The notes: generated by a model not told the origin, from the letters alone. 28,697 nt of DNA from CAZADS01 sp964483985 (GCA_964483985.1 CAZADS010000110.1:1-28697); one strand, 5' to 3'; positions 15,574 through 25,799 are shown, counted from the first letter of the stretch. Made by a program: numbers and translations.

Positions 15574-17059
15574 GCTAATAAATCAGGATAATACAGGTCC
15601 AAAATCGGATAAATCAGTGATGTTGATCGCTGGGGGACCGGATATAGAAATTCAAGGTATAACCTGTGATAGCCGAAAAGTGAGGCCAGGTTTTCTTTTT
15701 GCTGCACTCCCTGGCACAAAAACTGACGGTCGTTTATTTATACATGATGCTTTGGCCCGTGGTGCAGTAGCTATTTTAGCCCTAGATGGTGATGGCATAG
15801 AGCGTAATTTTAAGGAATCCAACGAACCTGTTAGGTTGGTTTTAGATCAAAACCCTAGGCAGCTTTTTTCTAAAATGGCTGCTCGATATTTTGGAGAGCA
15901 ACCGGATACAATAGTTGCTGTTACCGGAACTAATGGTAAAACCACTGTCGCCGATTTTACCCGTCAACTTTGGTCTAACTTTGGTTTTGAGAGTGCAAGC
16001 TTAGGTACGCTTGGAGTGATGACAGATGATGGACTTCGAAGGTCTGTCCTTACTACTCCAGACCCAGTCAGGCTACATTCAAAATTATCTGAGATACTTT
16101 TGACTGGGATTAATAAGGTCGCAATAGAAGCTTCTAGCCATGGCCTTGATCAATGTCGTTTAGATGGCGTTAAAATAAGAGCAGCGGCTTTCACTAATAT
16201 TAGCCAAGATCACTTAGATTATCACGGCTCAATGGAGTCCTATACCGCCGCGAAGATGCGGTTGTTTTCACATGTGCTGATGGACGGAGGTACAGCCGTC
16301 CTGAATAAAGATGCTAAGGAATTCAAGCGGATCATTAGGATTTGTCAAGAACGAAGCCTTAATGTGATAACATTTGGCCACTCGGAAGATGCAGATTTAC
16401 ATATAGTAGATTCCAATCCTGTTCCATCAGGGCAGCGTATTTCTCTCTGTGTTTTTGGAAAAAGACATCAGTTGTCTTTTCCGCTTTTGGGTAATTTTCA
16501 GATAATGAATGCCTTGGCCGCACTGGGACTAGTTTTAGGTAGTGGATTTGATGTCCGAGATTTATCTTTGAAGTCGCTCGAAGCTTTAAAAGGTGTTCCT
16601 GGTCGTCTCCAGTTCGTAGGATGCCATCCTACTGGGGCACCAATTTTAATAGACTACGCTCATACTCCTGATGCACTTCATACGATGTTGTTAGCTTTAC
16701 GACCCCATGTTTCTGGGAGATTGATCTGTATTTTTGGTGCGGGTGGTGATCGAGATATGGAAAAACGAGTTTTGATGGGACGAATGGTAGCTAGAAACGC
16801 TGACATAGCGATTGTAACGGATGATAATCCGCGTTCCGAAGATCCAAGAGAAATAAGAATTAATATTCTAAAAGGGTGTCTAAACGGTTTGGAGATTGGC
16901 AACCGAGCCGAGGCTATTTCTTTTGGTATCTCTAAATTGAATGAAGGAGATTTACTCGTTGTGGCGGGAAAAGGTCACGAAGAAGGTCAAGAAATTGGTG
17001 GGGAGGTAATTCCGTTTAATGATGCTGAAATTATCCAATCTGTATTAAAGGTGAAATGA
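15560..17059 (+). CDS. murE: UDP-MurNAc-L-Ala-D-Glu:meso-DAP ligase
   Basis: A 499-residue Mur ligase adding the third stem-peptide residue. The P-loop VTGTNGKTT is at about 121-129. The DNPRSEDP motif in the C-terminal domain indicates specificity for meso-diaminopimelate rather than lysine. The TTG at 15560 is preferred: it gives the usual MurE opening MRLSELI and has AGGAGAAAGG (15539-15548) upstream. A TTG at 15527 would add 11 residues without a visible ribosome-binding site. The gene overlaps ftsI by 14 nt and ends 1 nt before murF. Confidence 0.93.
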   Translation: MRLSELINQDNTGPKSDKSVMLIAGGPDIEIQGITCDSRKVRPGFLFAALPGTKTDGRLFIHDALARGAVAILALDGDGIERNFKESNEPVRLVLDQNPRQLFSKMAARYFGEQPDTIVAVTGTNGKTTVADFTRQLWSNFGFESASLGTLGVMTDDGLRRSVLTTPDPVRLHSKLSEILLTGINKVAIEASSHGLDQCRLDGVKIRAAAFTNISQDHLDYHGSMESYTAAKMRLFSHVLMDGGTAVLNKDAKEFKRIIRICQERSLNVITFGHSEDADLHIVDSNPVPSGQRISLCVFGKRHQLSFPLLGNFQIMNALAALGLVLGSGFDVRDLSLKSLEALKGVPGRLQFVGCHPTGAPILIDYAHTPDALHTMLLALRPHVSGRLICIFGAGGDRDMEKRVLMGRMVARNADIAIVTDDNPRSEDPREIRINILKGCLNGLEIGNRAEAISFGISKLNEGDLLVVAGKGHEEGQEIGGEVIPFNDAEIIQSVLKVK

Positions 17060-17060
17060 G

Positions 17061-18512
17061 GTGGATAATTTACCTTTGCCTCTATGGAACAATATGACGG
17101 CATCCTTTGCTACCGGTGGAATTTCACTCGGGAGGTCTTGGGAAGCCAATGGTATAGTTATTGATAGTCGTAAAGTGAACCCTGGCAATTTATTTGTCGC
17201 GATTAAAGGAAATAGATTTGATGGGCATGATTTTACTGCTGACGCATTCGATAGAGGGGCTGCGGCAGCGATGGTTGAACAGCATCCCCCGCTAGTTCCT
17301 GAAGATGCTCCGCTACTAAGAGTTCCAGATTCACTAAAAGCTTTAAGAAATCTAGGAGTTGATGTTCGTGCTCGGTCGCAAGCTAGCGTGGTCGCAGTCA
17401 CTGGCAGCGTTGGAAAAACAGGCACCAAAGACCTTATGGCAGCCGCTCTAGGGGCGTTTGGGAAAACTTATTCAACCCCTGGTAACTTGAATAACCAAAT
17501 AGGGGCACCCTTGAGTTTATCTTGTATGCCAAGGGATGCAGAGTTTGGTGTTTTTGAAATAGGAATGAATCACGCTGGAGAAATAGACGGTCTATCAAGG
17601 TTGATTCGGCCAAATGCGGCGATAATTACAAATATTGGGCCAGTTCATATAGGCCATTTTACTGACGAGATGCAAATTGCTCATGCAAAAAGTGAAATAT
17701 TTGAAGGGCTGGACCCAGGCGGTATTGTTATTTTGAACCGAGATAATATTTGGTTTGACCTTTTGAATGATAAAGCGATCAAGAGCAGTCCAAATAGAAT
17801 AATTACATTTGGGTTCCATGAGTCCTCAGATGTTCAACTGGCCAAGATTGAGGTTGATCATTTTGGCAGCAGTGTTGAAGTCATAGTTGAGGGTCAAAAA
17901 TTGAAATATCCAATGAATGCTGTGGGGAAGCACTGGGCAGTGAATTCAGCGGGTGTACTCGCTTGTGTTTATGGATTTAATTTGGATATTAAAAAAGCTG
18001 CTAAAGCTTTGAAATCAATAACAGCTGGTCCAGGTCGAGGAAAGAAATCAATTTACACTCTGCCTGATGGGGGGATAATCCAGCTGATTGACGAAAGTTA
18101 CAATGCCAGCCCGCCATCTATGTTCGCAGCGTTTTCCATTCTAAGGTTGAGTAAACCGACGAGTGATGGTCGACGAATTGCGATATTGGGGGAAATGTTG
18201 GAGCTGGGAGCAAATGGACCGCAACTCCATGCAGCTTTAGCCGGACCGTTACTTGAGAGTAGACCGGATAAGGTTTTTACGGTTGGTAATCTAATGCAGG
18301 AATTGAGTGCCGCACTTCCAAATCAGATCAGGGGGAGGCATTCAGAAACTAGCGTAGAACTAGCGAATACAATCCTAAACGAACTTCGTGCAGGTGATGT
18401 AGTCCTAGTTAAGGGTTCCCTGGGGACTAAAATGTCTTCAATTGTGGATGCGATACAATCTTTGGCTGAGGCTGGAAAACAGCATTCGTCAAAAGTGCTT
18501 TATGGTGATTAG
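17061..18512 (+). CDS. murF: UDP-MurNAc-tripeptide:D-alanyl-D-alanine ligase
   Basis: A 483-residue Mur ligase that attaches the D-Ala-D-Ala dipeptide made by Ddl, completing the UDP-MurNAc-pentapeptide. Seen are IDSRKVNPGNLFVAIKGNRFDGHDF in the N-terminal domain, the P-loop VTGSVGKTGTKD (about 112-123), EIGMNHAGEI and DESYNASPPSM. The GTG start at 17061 lies one base after the murE stop, with the ribosome-binding purines inside the murE end. Confidence 0.95.
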   Translation: MDNLPLPLWNNMTASFATGGISLGRSWEANGIVIDSRKVNPGNLFVAIKGNRFDGHDFTADAFDRGAAAAMVEQHPPLVPEDAPLLRVPDSLKALRNLGVDVRARSQASVVAVTGSVGKTGTKDLMAAALGAFGKTYSTPGNLNNQIGAPLSLSCMPRDAEFGVFEIGMNHAGEIDGLSRLIRPNAAIITNIGPVHIGHFTDEMQIAHAKSEIFEGLDPGGIVILNRDNIWFDLLNDKAIKSSPNRIITFGFHESSDVQLAKIEVDHFGSSVEVIVEGQKLKYPMNAVGKHWAVNSAGVLACVYGFNLDIKKAAKALKSITAGPGRGKKSIYTLPDGGIIQLIDESYNASPPSMFAAFSILRLSKPTSDGRRIAILGEMLELGANGPQLHAALAGPLLESRPDKVFTVGNLMQELSAALPNQIRGRHSETSVELANTILNELRAGDVVLVKGSLGTKMSSIVDAIQSLAEAGKQHSSKVLYGD

Positions 18513-18521
18513 GAGCGGATC

Positions 18522-19607
18522 GTGCTTTATAACATTCTGTTTCCTTTAGCTGAAGACTACCAACTCTTCAATCTATTTAGATATTTGACGTTTCGTACGG
18601 GAGGTGCGGTACTAACTGCGCTAATTATAAGCTTTCTTTTGGGCCCAGCGATTATAGATTGGTTGCGGGATAGGCAGAAATATGGTCAGCCTATTCGTGA
18701 CGACGGACCTGAATCGCATCTAGCAAAAAAAGGCACCCCTACTATGGGTGGTGTGCTTATTCTGATTGCCCTGTCTATTTCAACTGTTCTTTGGTCGGAT
18801 ATGACAAACGGATATATTTGGTCCGTACTATTAGTGACTGGAGGTTTTGGATTAATCGGATTTGCAGACGATTTTTTGAAGTTGCGAAAAAGAAATTCCA
18901 AAGGGTTGTCTTCGAGGCTTAAAATTTTGATGCAGATTATCATTGGAATAATGGCAACTCTTTTGATTTATAGTTTGACTAAAGAAACTATAAGAACCGG
19001 GTTAAGCATCCCATTTTTAAAGGATGTTTTATTTGATTTAGGATGGTTCTTCTTCCCTTTTTCCGTATTTGTTATGGTAGGAGCGTCGAATGCGGTTAAT
19101 TTGACAGATGGTTTAGATGGTTTAGCAATTGTTCCGGTAATGATAGCCGGAGGTTGCTTTGCCTTGATCGCGTATTTAGCTGGCAACGTAGTGTTCGCCC
19201 AATATCTTCAATTACATCATATTGTAGGAGCTGGTGAATTAGCTGTCTTTTGTGGTGCATTAATTGGAGCAGGTTTAGGGTTTTTATGGTTTAACGCGCC
19301 GCCCGCTATGGTTTTTATGGGGGACACAGGTTCCCTTTCTTTAGGAGGGGCTTTAGGCGCCATCAGCACAATAACAAAAAATGAATTAGTATTGGCAATA
19401 ATAGGAGGTCTTTTTGTATTAGAAACAGTGTCCGTGATTGTTCAGGTTTGCTCGTTTAAATTGACCGGAAAGCGGGTATTTCGTATGGCGCCGCTACATC
19501 ACCATTTTGAACAAAAGGGGTGGGCGGAATCTACAGTAGTAATAAGATTTTGGATAATCGCCGTTGTCTTAGCTTTAATCGGCCTTTCGACGTTGAAACT
19601 GAGATGA
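18522..19607 (+). CDS. mraY: phospho-MurNAc-pentapeptide transferase
   Basis: A 361-residue polytopic membrane enzyme, about ten helices, that transfers phospho-MurNAc-pentapeptide to undecaprenyl phosphate to make lipid I. Conserved parts are KKGTPTMGGVLI near residue 68, ADDFLKLRKRNSKGLSSR with the Mg-binding aspartate pair, NLTDGLDGLA, FMGDTGSLSLGG and the C-terminal MAPLHHHFEQKGW histidine cluster. The GTG start at 18522 follows AGGAG at 18511-18515, 9 nt after the murF stop. Confidence 0.96.
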   Translation: MLYNILFPLAEDYQLFNLFRYLTFRTGGAVLTALIISFLLGPAIIDWLRDRQKYGQPIRDDGPESHLAKKGTPTMGGVLILIALSISTVLWSDMTNGYIWSVLLVTGGFGLIGFADDFLKLRKRNSKGLSSRLKILMQIIIGIMATLLIYSLTKETIRTGLSIPFLKDVLFDLGWFFFPFSVFVMVGASNAVNLTDGLDGLAIVPVMIAGGCFALIAYLAGNVVFAQYLQLHHIVGAGELAVFCGALIGAGLGFLWFNAPPAMVFMGDTGSLSLGGALGAISTITKNELVLAIIGGLFVLETVSVIVQVCSFKLTGKRVFRMAPLHHHFEQKGWAESTVVIRFWIIAVVLALIGLSTLKLR

Positions 19608-19611
19608 TTTG

Positions 19612-21015
19612 ATGATCGTAGCTAATAATATTTCTGGGAAGAGCGTAGCCGTGATGGGGTTGGCGCGGTCAGGGTTGTCAGTAATACGAGCTCTTAAAGC
19701 CGGTGGAGCAAATATTATTGCATGGGATGATGATCCGAAGCGAAGAATTCAACTAGATTCAGAAGGTATTATTTTAGAAGACCTATCCCAAATAGATTTC
19801 AAAGGGTTTGAATATCTGGTTTTGAGTCCGGGTATTCCGCATACCCATCCAATTCCTCATCCAACTGCAAAATTAGCTAGGGAAAGCGGAGTTCGGATTA
19901 TAGGTGACATTGAAATTTTTATTCAAAATTGTAGCCCCAGTAAAATCATTGGCGCGACAGGTACAAATGGAAAGTCAACTACTACGGCGCTTATTGGATT
20001 TATTTTGGATAAGGCTGGGGTTGCAAACGAGGTCGGAGGTAATATTGGTCGCCCTGTTCTTGAATTTGAAAATCCATCTAATGAGCAAATACATATTCTG
20101 GAATTGAGTTCTTATCAACTCGAATTGACACCATCTTGGAGATGTAATTTTGCTGTATTGCTGAATATTTCGGCCGATCATATTGATCGTCATGGAGGTA
20201 TAAAAGGTTATGTCGATGCGAAACGTCGTATTTTGGAAGGGCTCGAAGATGATGCAACAGCGGTGATAGGGATCGACGATGATATTTCCAAGGACCTATT
20301 CGAAGAATTTACATCTAAAGCTAACTGTAAAGTAATTCCAATTTCGGGTCATATTCTCCCGCAAAACGGTGTTGGTTTAAAAAACAAGTTAGTAGTCGCC
20401 GAAATAGGGGGTGTAACCAAAGAAGTTATTGATCTTTCAAAAGTGGATAATCTACTTGGATCTCATAATGCTCAAAATGTTGCGGCGGCGGTAGCTGTGT
20501 CTATCGAACTTGGCATTGACGTCAAGTCTATTAAATCAGCCGTTTCTAAATTTCCCGGTCTCCCACACCGCCAAGAGATAATCGGTAGTTTCAGGGATAT
20601 AGCTTTTGTAAATGATTCCAAAGCAACCAATGCTGAGGCCGCTAGTAAAGCTTTGGGATGCTATTCAAGTATTTATTGGATAGCTGGGGGTTTGGCTAAA
20701 GAAGGTGGAATTAAATCTCTTATTCCTCATTTCCTAAGAATTCGACATGCTTTCTTAGTAGGGGAATCCAGTGAAGATTTTGCACGTATTTTGGAGGGCC
20801 ATGTAAACTATACGAAGTGTGGTACTTTAGACAAAGCTGTAAGCGCCGCGATTCAATTAGCAGAATTTGAATCACACGGGAATTCGACAGTATTGTTATC
20901 TCCCGCGGCTGCGTCTTTTGACCAGTTTGTAAGTTTTGAAGAGCGCGGGGACGTTTTTCGAGACTTAGTGTCTCATCAAATAAGCACCGGTGTTTCATGT
21001 AGGAGATCTCCATGA
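19612..21015 (+). CDS. murD: UDP-MurNAc-L-alanine:D-glutamate ligase
   Basis: A 467-residue Mur ligase adding D-glutamate, the second residue of the stem peptide. N-terminal VAVMGLARSGLSV binds the uridine nucleotide; GATGTNGKST (from about residue 114) is the ATP P-loop; HRQEIIG and the NDSKATNAEAA motif lie in the C-terminal region. The ATG at 19612 is preferred over the adjoining TTG at 19609. Its stop overlaps the ftsW start in ATGA. Confidence 0.95.
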   Translation: MIVANNISGKSVAVMGLARSGLSVIRALKAGGANIIAWDDDPKRRIQLDSEGIILEDLSQIDFKGFEYLVLSPGIPHTHPIPHPTAKLARESGVRIIGDIEIFIQNCSPSKIIGATGTNGKSTTTALIGFILDKAGVANEVGGNIGRPVLEFENPSNEQIHILELSSYQLELTPSWRCNFAVLLNISADHIDRHGGIKGYVDAKRRILEGLEDDATAVIGIDDDISKDLFEEFTSKANCKVIPISGHILPQNGVGLKNKLVVAEIGGVTKEVIDLSKVDNLLGSHNAQNVAAAVAVSIELGIDVKSIKSAVSKFPGLPHRQEIIGSFRDIAFVNDSKATNAEAASKALGCYSSIYWIAGGLAKEGGIKSLIPHFLRIRHAFLVGESSEDFARILEGHVNYTKCGTLDKAVSAAIQLAEFESHGNSTVLLSPAAASFDQFVSFEERGDVFRDLVSHQISTGVSCRRSP

Positions 21016-22136
21016 GAACCGTTGCACGAACTGATACTAGCCTAATTGGTCATTGGTGGTGGACTGTGGACCGATGGTCATTAAGCGCCTTAGCTTTATT
21101 AATTTTATTTGGAATGCTGATGATTTTTGCAGCGAGCCCAGCTGTTGCACTTCGTCTTGATCTTAATAGTTATCATTTTATTCAAAGACACTTGGCAGTA
21201 GTGCCTCTCGGCATGTGCGTCATTCTCATAACGTCCTTACTGTCCCCTGAGAACATTCGTCGGATAGCCTGTTTGGGTTTATTGCTAGGCTTAGTATTAC
21301 TAGTGGTGACTCTATTATTCGGACCAGAAATTAAAGGTGCGCGTCGTTGGCTATCCGTCTTTGGGTTGTCATTGCAAGCGTCAGAATTTATCAAGCCCTG
21401 CTTCATTATAATTTCGGCTTGGATGTTATCCGAGTGGCAGAGAAGTCCTGGTTTTCCTGGGCATTGGATTTCAATGTTCCTTTATGCCCTGATAGCAGGC
21501 CTGTTTCTATTACAGCCTGACCTCGGACAAACAATAATTCTTTCGTTTGTATGGTTCGCCCAATTTTATTTAGCCGGGTTGCCTACGATATTGGTCATTT
21601 CCTTTCTTGGACTAGGTGTCATAGGTTTGTGGAGTGCTTATTTGCTGTTTGATCATGTCAGTTCTCGAGTGGATAGGTTTATTAACCCAGCCCATGGGGA
21701 TACTTATCAAGTTGACCGCTCTTTGGAGGCTTTTTCAAATGGTGGCCTGCTCGGAACTGGTCCGGGTGAGGGTCGGATCAAAGGCCTTCTGCCAGATGCT
21801 CACGCCGATTTTGTCTTTTCCGTTGCAGGCGAGGAGTTTGGAGCCTTGGTTGCGGTGGCGATAGTTGGGCTATTTGGTTTTTTAGTTTTAAAGGGATACG
21901 TTCGTTTAATTTCCGAAACGAATTTCTTCATTTTATTATCTGCTGCTGGATTGCTAACTCAGTTTGGCCTTCAAGCTGTGATTCACATGGCTTCATCTCT
22001 GCATCTAATTCCAGCCAAAGGTATGACCCTCCCTTTTATTAGCTATGGCGGCTCTTCATTTATCGCTATGTCATTCGGTATGGGGGCCGTGCTTGCGTTG
22101 ACCCGCAGAAGACCAGGCCGAGGGGCAATCTTATGA
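21012..22136 (+). CDS. ftsW: septal peptidoglycan glycosyltransferase FtsW (SEDS)
   Basis: A 374-residue SEDS-family protein with about ten membrane helices that polymerises lipid II at the septum with FtsI. Signature parts are the GARRW segment, QPDLGQ, LPDAHADFVFSVAGEE with the catalytic aspartate region, and the C-terminal LIPAKGMTLPFISYGGSS. The alphaproteobacterial wording of that last motif supports the taxonomic call. It overlaps murD and murG by 4 nt each. Confidence 0.95.
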   Translation: MRTVARTDTSLIGHWWWTVDRWSLSALALLILFGMLMIFAASPAVALRLDLNSYHFIQRHLAVVPLGMCVILITSLLSPENIRRIACLGLLLGLVLLVVTLLFGPEIKGARRWLSVFGLSLQASEFIKPCFIIISAWMLSEWQRSPGFPGHWISMFLYALIAGLFLLQPDLGQTIILSFVWFAQFYLAGLPTILVISFLGLGVIGLWSAYLLFDHVSSRVDRFINPAHGDTYQVDRSLEAFSNGGLLGTGPGEGRIKGLLPDAHADFVFSVAGEEFGALVAVAIVGLFGFLVLKGYVRLISETNFFILLSAAGLLTQFGLQAVIHMASSLHLIPAKGMTLPFISYGGSSFIAMSFGMGAVLALTRRRPGRGAIL

Positions 22137-23305
22137 AGCGACTTTGTATAGCCATTGCAGCGGGTGGAACGGGTGGGCATGTTTTTCCCGCTATAAGTTT
22201 AGCAGAAATACTAATTAAGCGCGGACATAAAGTCATAGTGCTCACTGATAGGCGTGGGGATTTTTTTGATGAGGATGTTTCTCAGTGGCTGGTGTACCGA
22301 ATTCGTTGCCAGAGCCCCAGTCAAACTAGTATTTTTTCTAGAATTTATGCAGTAGGACAACTGTTCTTAGGATTTTTTGATGCTAGGCGCGCATTAAAAG
22401 AACAACTGGCTGAAGTGATTGTTGGATTTGGTGGTTATCCTTCGGTACCGCCACTGTTAGCAGCATCAAACTTGAATATACCTATTGTGTTGCATGAACA
22501 AAATGCAGTACTAGGACGAGCAAACAAATGGTTGATAGGCCGAGCATCAGCCATTGCGACATCTTTTGAACATACAAAGAACCTTGCCTATGGCGATCGA
22601 GTTACCTGGACAGGCAATCCCGTTAGAACCGAAATTTTAAAAAGTAGGTCTTCACTTTATCCTTTTCCTACAAGTCGTCAGCCATTTTCTCTTTCGATAT
22701 TCGGGGGAAGTCTTGGTGCTACTATCTTTTCAACGGTTATTCCAGAAGCCATTAATTTGTTACCATCGGATCTGCGTGATAGTTTAATAATCCATCAACA
22801 ATGTCGCCCGCAGGACCTAGAGAAAGTTAAAAATGCATATAGTGATCTAAAATTTGAGGCTGATTTGCAGGCCTTTTTTCAGGACATACCGGCTCAGTTG
22901 AGATCTGCTAATTTAGTTATAGCTCGGGCTGGTGCAACCACTGTTGGTGAACTTGCAGCAATTGGTAGGCCATCAATCTTGGTCCCATATCCATTTGCGA
23001 TGGACGATCATCAAACAGAAAATGCGCGAGCGTTTGAAAGGGCTGGCGCAAGTTGGGTCATTGCTCAATCCCATTTTACTCCGGCTAAATTAGCGGAGTT
23101 TCTGTTGGTATTATTTCGAGAGCCAAATCGCTTGAAAAAAGCAGCTGGGTTGGCGCGCGATTTTAGTATTCCGGATGCAGCGGAAAGACTTGCTGATCTG
23201 GTGGTTAAAGTCGCCAACTCTGATAAGGGAAAAAATATAGAAAACTGTGGTGTTATGGGGCGTAAGTTTCGATCTAATTTGAGCGAGCGAGTTTTAACGT
23301 CATGA
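22133..23305 (+). CDS. murG: lipid II synthase (GlcNAc transferase MurG)
   Basis: A 390-residue GT-B glycosyltransferase that adds GlcNAc to lipid I at the inner membrane face. GGTGGHVFPA (about 10-19) is the N-terminal G loop; VGFGGYPSVPPLLAA and the HEQNAVLGRANKWL motif follow. The C-terminal donor-binding part holds IARAGATTVGELAAIGRPSILVPYPFAMDDHQTENA. The last 25 or so residues form a basic tail beyond the fold. Both ends overlap the neighbours in ATGA. Confidence 0.96.
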   Translation: MKRLCIAIAAGGTGGHVFPAISLAEILIKRGHKVIVLTDRRGDFFDEDVSQWLVYRIRCQSPSQTSIFSRIYAVGQLFLGFFDARRALKEQLAEVIVGFGGYPSVPPLLAASNLNIPIVLHEQNAVLGRANKWLIGRASAIATSFEHTKNLAYGDRVTWTGNPVRTEILKSRSSLYPFPTSRQPFSLSIFGGSLGATIFSTVIPEAINLLPSDLRDSLIIHQQCRPQDLEKVKNAYSDLKFEADLQAFFQDIPAQLRSANLVIARAGATTVGELAAIGRPSILVPYPFAMDDHQTENARAFERAGASWVIAQSHFTPAKLAEFLLVLFREPNRLKKAAGLARDFSIPDAAERLADLVVKVANSDKGKNIENCGVMGRKFRSNLSERVLTS

Positions 23306-24840
23306 GGGAATTGCCGATCAATATAGGTGTGATCCACTTTGTTGGTATTGGAGGGATTGGAATGAGCGGGATTGCTGAAATCCTGCATAATCTTGGGTAT
23401 GTCGTTCAGGGAAGTGACCTGGCGGAAAACCCTAACGTAAAAAGATTAATAAACCTCGGCATAACGGTCTTTATTGGGCAAGAATCATCTAACATTCAAG
23501 AAGCAGCGATTGTGATAATTTCTTCCGCAATAAATGATGATAATCCAGAACTCGTGGCGGCTAGGCAGCGTCAAATACCGGTAGTTCACCGTGCTGAAAT
23601 GTTGGGTGAATTGATGCGTATGAAATGGGCTATCGCTTGTGCCGGCACACACGGAAAAACCACAACAACTTCATTAGTGGCAGCAATACTGGATTCAGCT
23701 CAGTTGGACGCTACAGTGATTAATGGCGGAATAATCAATTCCTATGGAACCAATGCGCGTGTTGGTAGCGGTGATTGGATGGTAGTAGAGGCAGATGAGT
23801 CTGATGGAAGTTTTAATAAACTTCCAGCTACGATAGCTATTGTTACTAATATTGATCCGGAGCATCTTGATTTTCATGGTAGTTTTGAAATTTTGCAGGA
23901 AGCATTTAGAGCTTTTATAGCAAATATACCGTTTTATGGGTTTGCTGTAGTATGTATTGATCATCCCGTAATTCAAAAATTAATACTGAAAGTTTCTGAA
24001 CGTCGAATAGTCACGTATGGAATTGTTGAAGAAGCTGATGTCCGTGCGACTAACGTAGTGACGACGCCGAATGGCTGTGTTTTTGATGTCTTAATCCGAG
24101 ATAGGATTAGCGATCAGAAAACCAAAATAAATGATCTTTCTTTGCCGATGTTTGGAGAACACAATGTTCTTAACGCACTTGCTGCAATTGCGGTAGCAAT
24201 TGAAATGGGCATCGAGGGAAATATTGTTCGTGCTGCCTTGGGTGATTTTCAGGGAGTGAAACGCCGTTTTACTAAGACGGGAGAAGCACATGGAATAACC
24301 GTAATAGACGATTATGGGCATCACCCGGTAGAGATAGCAGCTGTACTCAAAGCAGCTCGATCAGCATGTGTGAAAGGCCGTATTATAGCGGTTATGCAAC
24401 CTCATCGTTATTCAAGGTTGACAGACTTATTTCAAGATTTTTGCAAATGTTTTGATGATGCGGATTTTATAATTGTTGCGGACGTATATAGTGCAGGGGA
24501 AGAACCTATCTCTGGGGCAGATCGCGATAGTTTGATAAAAGGACTTAAGCGAAATGGCCATTCTCACGTCTATCCGCTTGATGACCCTATTGAACTTGCA
24601 GCACGTGTGGCAGACATCGCTAAACATGGTGATTTCGTAATTTGCTTAGGTGCGGGGAGTATTACATCGTGGGCTCAAAATTTACCTGGTGAATTAGATC
24701 ACATATTAAGTGCTGATATAAAAGAAAGTACTGGACAATTGGCTCTTAATCAAAACAAGCCTATTCCCAACTCGTCACCAGAAATTCCAATACCTAAAAC
24801 CAAGGATAGTTCAAACATCCGGAGGGATATCGGATGTTGA
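23302..24840 (+). CDS. murC: UDP-MurNAc:L-alanine ligase
   Basis: A 512-residue Mur ligase adding the first stem-peptide residue. HFVGIGGIGMSGIAEIL (about 12-28) binds the UDP substrate, GTHGKTTTTS (from about 115) is the P-loop, EADESDGSF and DDYGHHPVEI are further family motifs. After the catalytic core a tail of about 40 residues rich in S, P, K and N (from about 472) exceeds the usual MurC length. It starts in the murG stop (ATGA) and overlaps murB by 7 nt. Confidence 0.95.
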   Translation: MRELPINIGVIHFVGIGGIGMSGIAEILHNLGYVVQGSDLAENPNVKRLINLGITVFIGQESSNIQEAAIVIISSAINDDNPELVAARQRQIPVVHRAEMLGELMRMKWAIACAGTHGKTTTTSLVAAILDSAQLDATVINGGIINSYGTNARVGSGDWMVVEADESDGSFNKLPATIAIVTNIDPEHLDFHGSFEILQEAFRAFIANIPFYGFAVVCIDHPVIQKLILKVSERRIVTYGIVEEADVRATNVVTTPNGCVFDVLIRDRISDQKTKINDLSLPMFGEHNVLNALAAIAVAIEMGIEGNIVRAALGDFQGVKRRFTKTGEAHGITVIDDYGHHPVEIAAVLKAARSACVKGRIIAVMQPHRYSRLTDLFQDFCKCFDDADFIIVADVYSAGEEPISGADRDSLIKGLKRNGHSHVYPLDDPIELAARVADIAKHGDFVICLGAGSITSWAQNLPGELDHILSADIKESTGQLALNQNKPIPNSSPEIPIPKTKDSSNIRRDIGC

Positions 24841-25799
24841 CTTCACTTGGAAATTATAAATTTGAAGAAACTTCTCTAATTAAGCGTTTACCATCGGTAC
24901 GTGGTCGATATGCGGAAAATGTTTCTATGGCCCCATTCACTTGGTTTCGCGTGGGTGGTCCCGCAGAAGTAGTGTTTCGACCAGTAGATCGAAACGATTT
25001 AATAAATTTTCTATTAAATAAACCAGAAGATATTCCTGTCACCATTATAGGCGCGACTTCGAACATTTTGGTTCGTGATGGTGGTATCCCAGGGGTTGTG
25101 GTCCGATTGGGTAAATCTTTTTCGCAATTGAAAATAGAAGGAGACAAACTCTGGGCAGGTGCTGGATTACTGAATGCCCATGTAGCTAAATCGGCTATGA
25201 GGTCTGGACGGTCTGGTTTTGCGTTTATGTCCGGGATCCCTGGTAGCGTTGGTGGTGGATTGCGAATGAATGCTGGAGCGTACGGCCTAGAATTCAAAGA
25301 TTTAGTTCTTCAGGCAGAGGCCGTAGATAGTTGGGGTCGATTTCATCAGGTTTCCAAGTCTGAGATGAAAATGGGATATCGTCGAAACAGCGTGCCGTCA
25401 GACTGGATGTTTTTATCTGCAGTATTTAAAGCAAAGGCAGCTGAGCTCGCAGAAATACAAAATGAAATGGAAGAAATCAGAGAAAAACGATTCAGTAGTC
25501 AACCAATTCAAGCGAAGACTGGAGGGAGCACATTTTCCAACCCAGATGGTTTGAAAGCATGGCAGGCGATCGACGCAGCTGGATGTCGCGGGTTGAGTGT
25601 AGGGGGAGCGGTTATTTCCGATTTGCACTGTAATTTTATTATCAACCATGGAAAAGCTAGTGCTGATGACATCGAAAAATTAGGAGAAACTGTGCGTTTT
25701 CGAGTTCGAGAGGCCTTGGGGATCAATCTTAATTGGGAAATACAGCGCATTGGGATCCCAGTACTAAAACAGTTAGATGAAAATGAGATGGCGCTATGA
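24834..25799 (+). CDS. murB: UDP-N-acetylenolpyruvoylglucosamine reductase
   Basis: A 321-residue FAD enzyme that reduces enolpyruvyl-UDP-GlcNAc to UDP-MurNAc with NADPH. FAD-domain motifs are TWFRVGGPAEVVFRP, the IIGATSNILVRDGG loop and FMSGIPGSVGGGLRMNAGAYG. GYRRNSVPS and GGSTFSNPDG supply the substrate-binding and proton-donor serine region. The ATG at 24834 follows GGAGGG at the end of murC. Its stop overlaps ddl in ATGA. Confidence 0.95.
   Translation: MLTSLGNYKFEETSLIKRLPSVRGRYAENVSMAPFTWFRVGGPAEVVFRPVDRNDLINFLLNKPEDIPVTIIGATSNILVRDGGIPGVVVRLGKSFSQLKIEGDKLWAGAGLLNAHVAKSAMRSGRSGFAFMSGIPGSVGGGLRMNAGAYGLEFKDLVLQAEAVDSWGRFHQVSKSEMKMGYRRNSVPSDWMFLSAVFKAKAAELAEIQNEMEEIREKRFSSQPIQAKTGGSTFSNPDGLKAWQAIDAAGCRGLSVGGAVISDLHCNFIINHGKASADDIEKLGETVRFRVREALGINLNWEIQRIGIPVLKQLDENEMAL

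Noticed and set aside
24854..25297. 147-codon minus-strand ORF inside murB
   Set aside because: Shadow of the murB coding sequence; proline-rich, without domain character or a ribosome-binding site of note.
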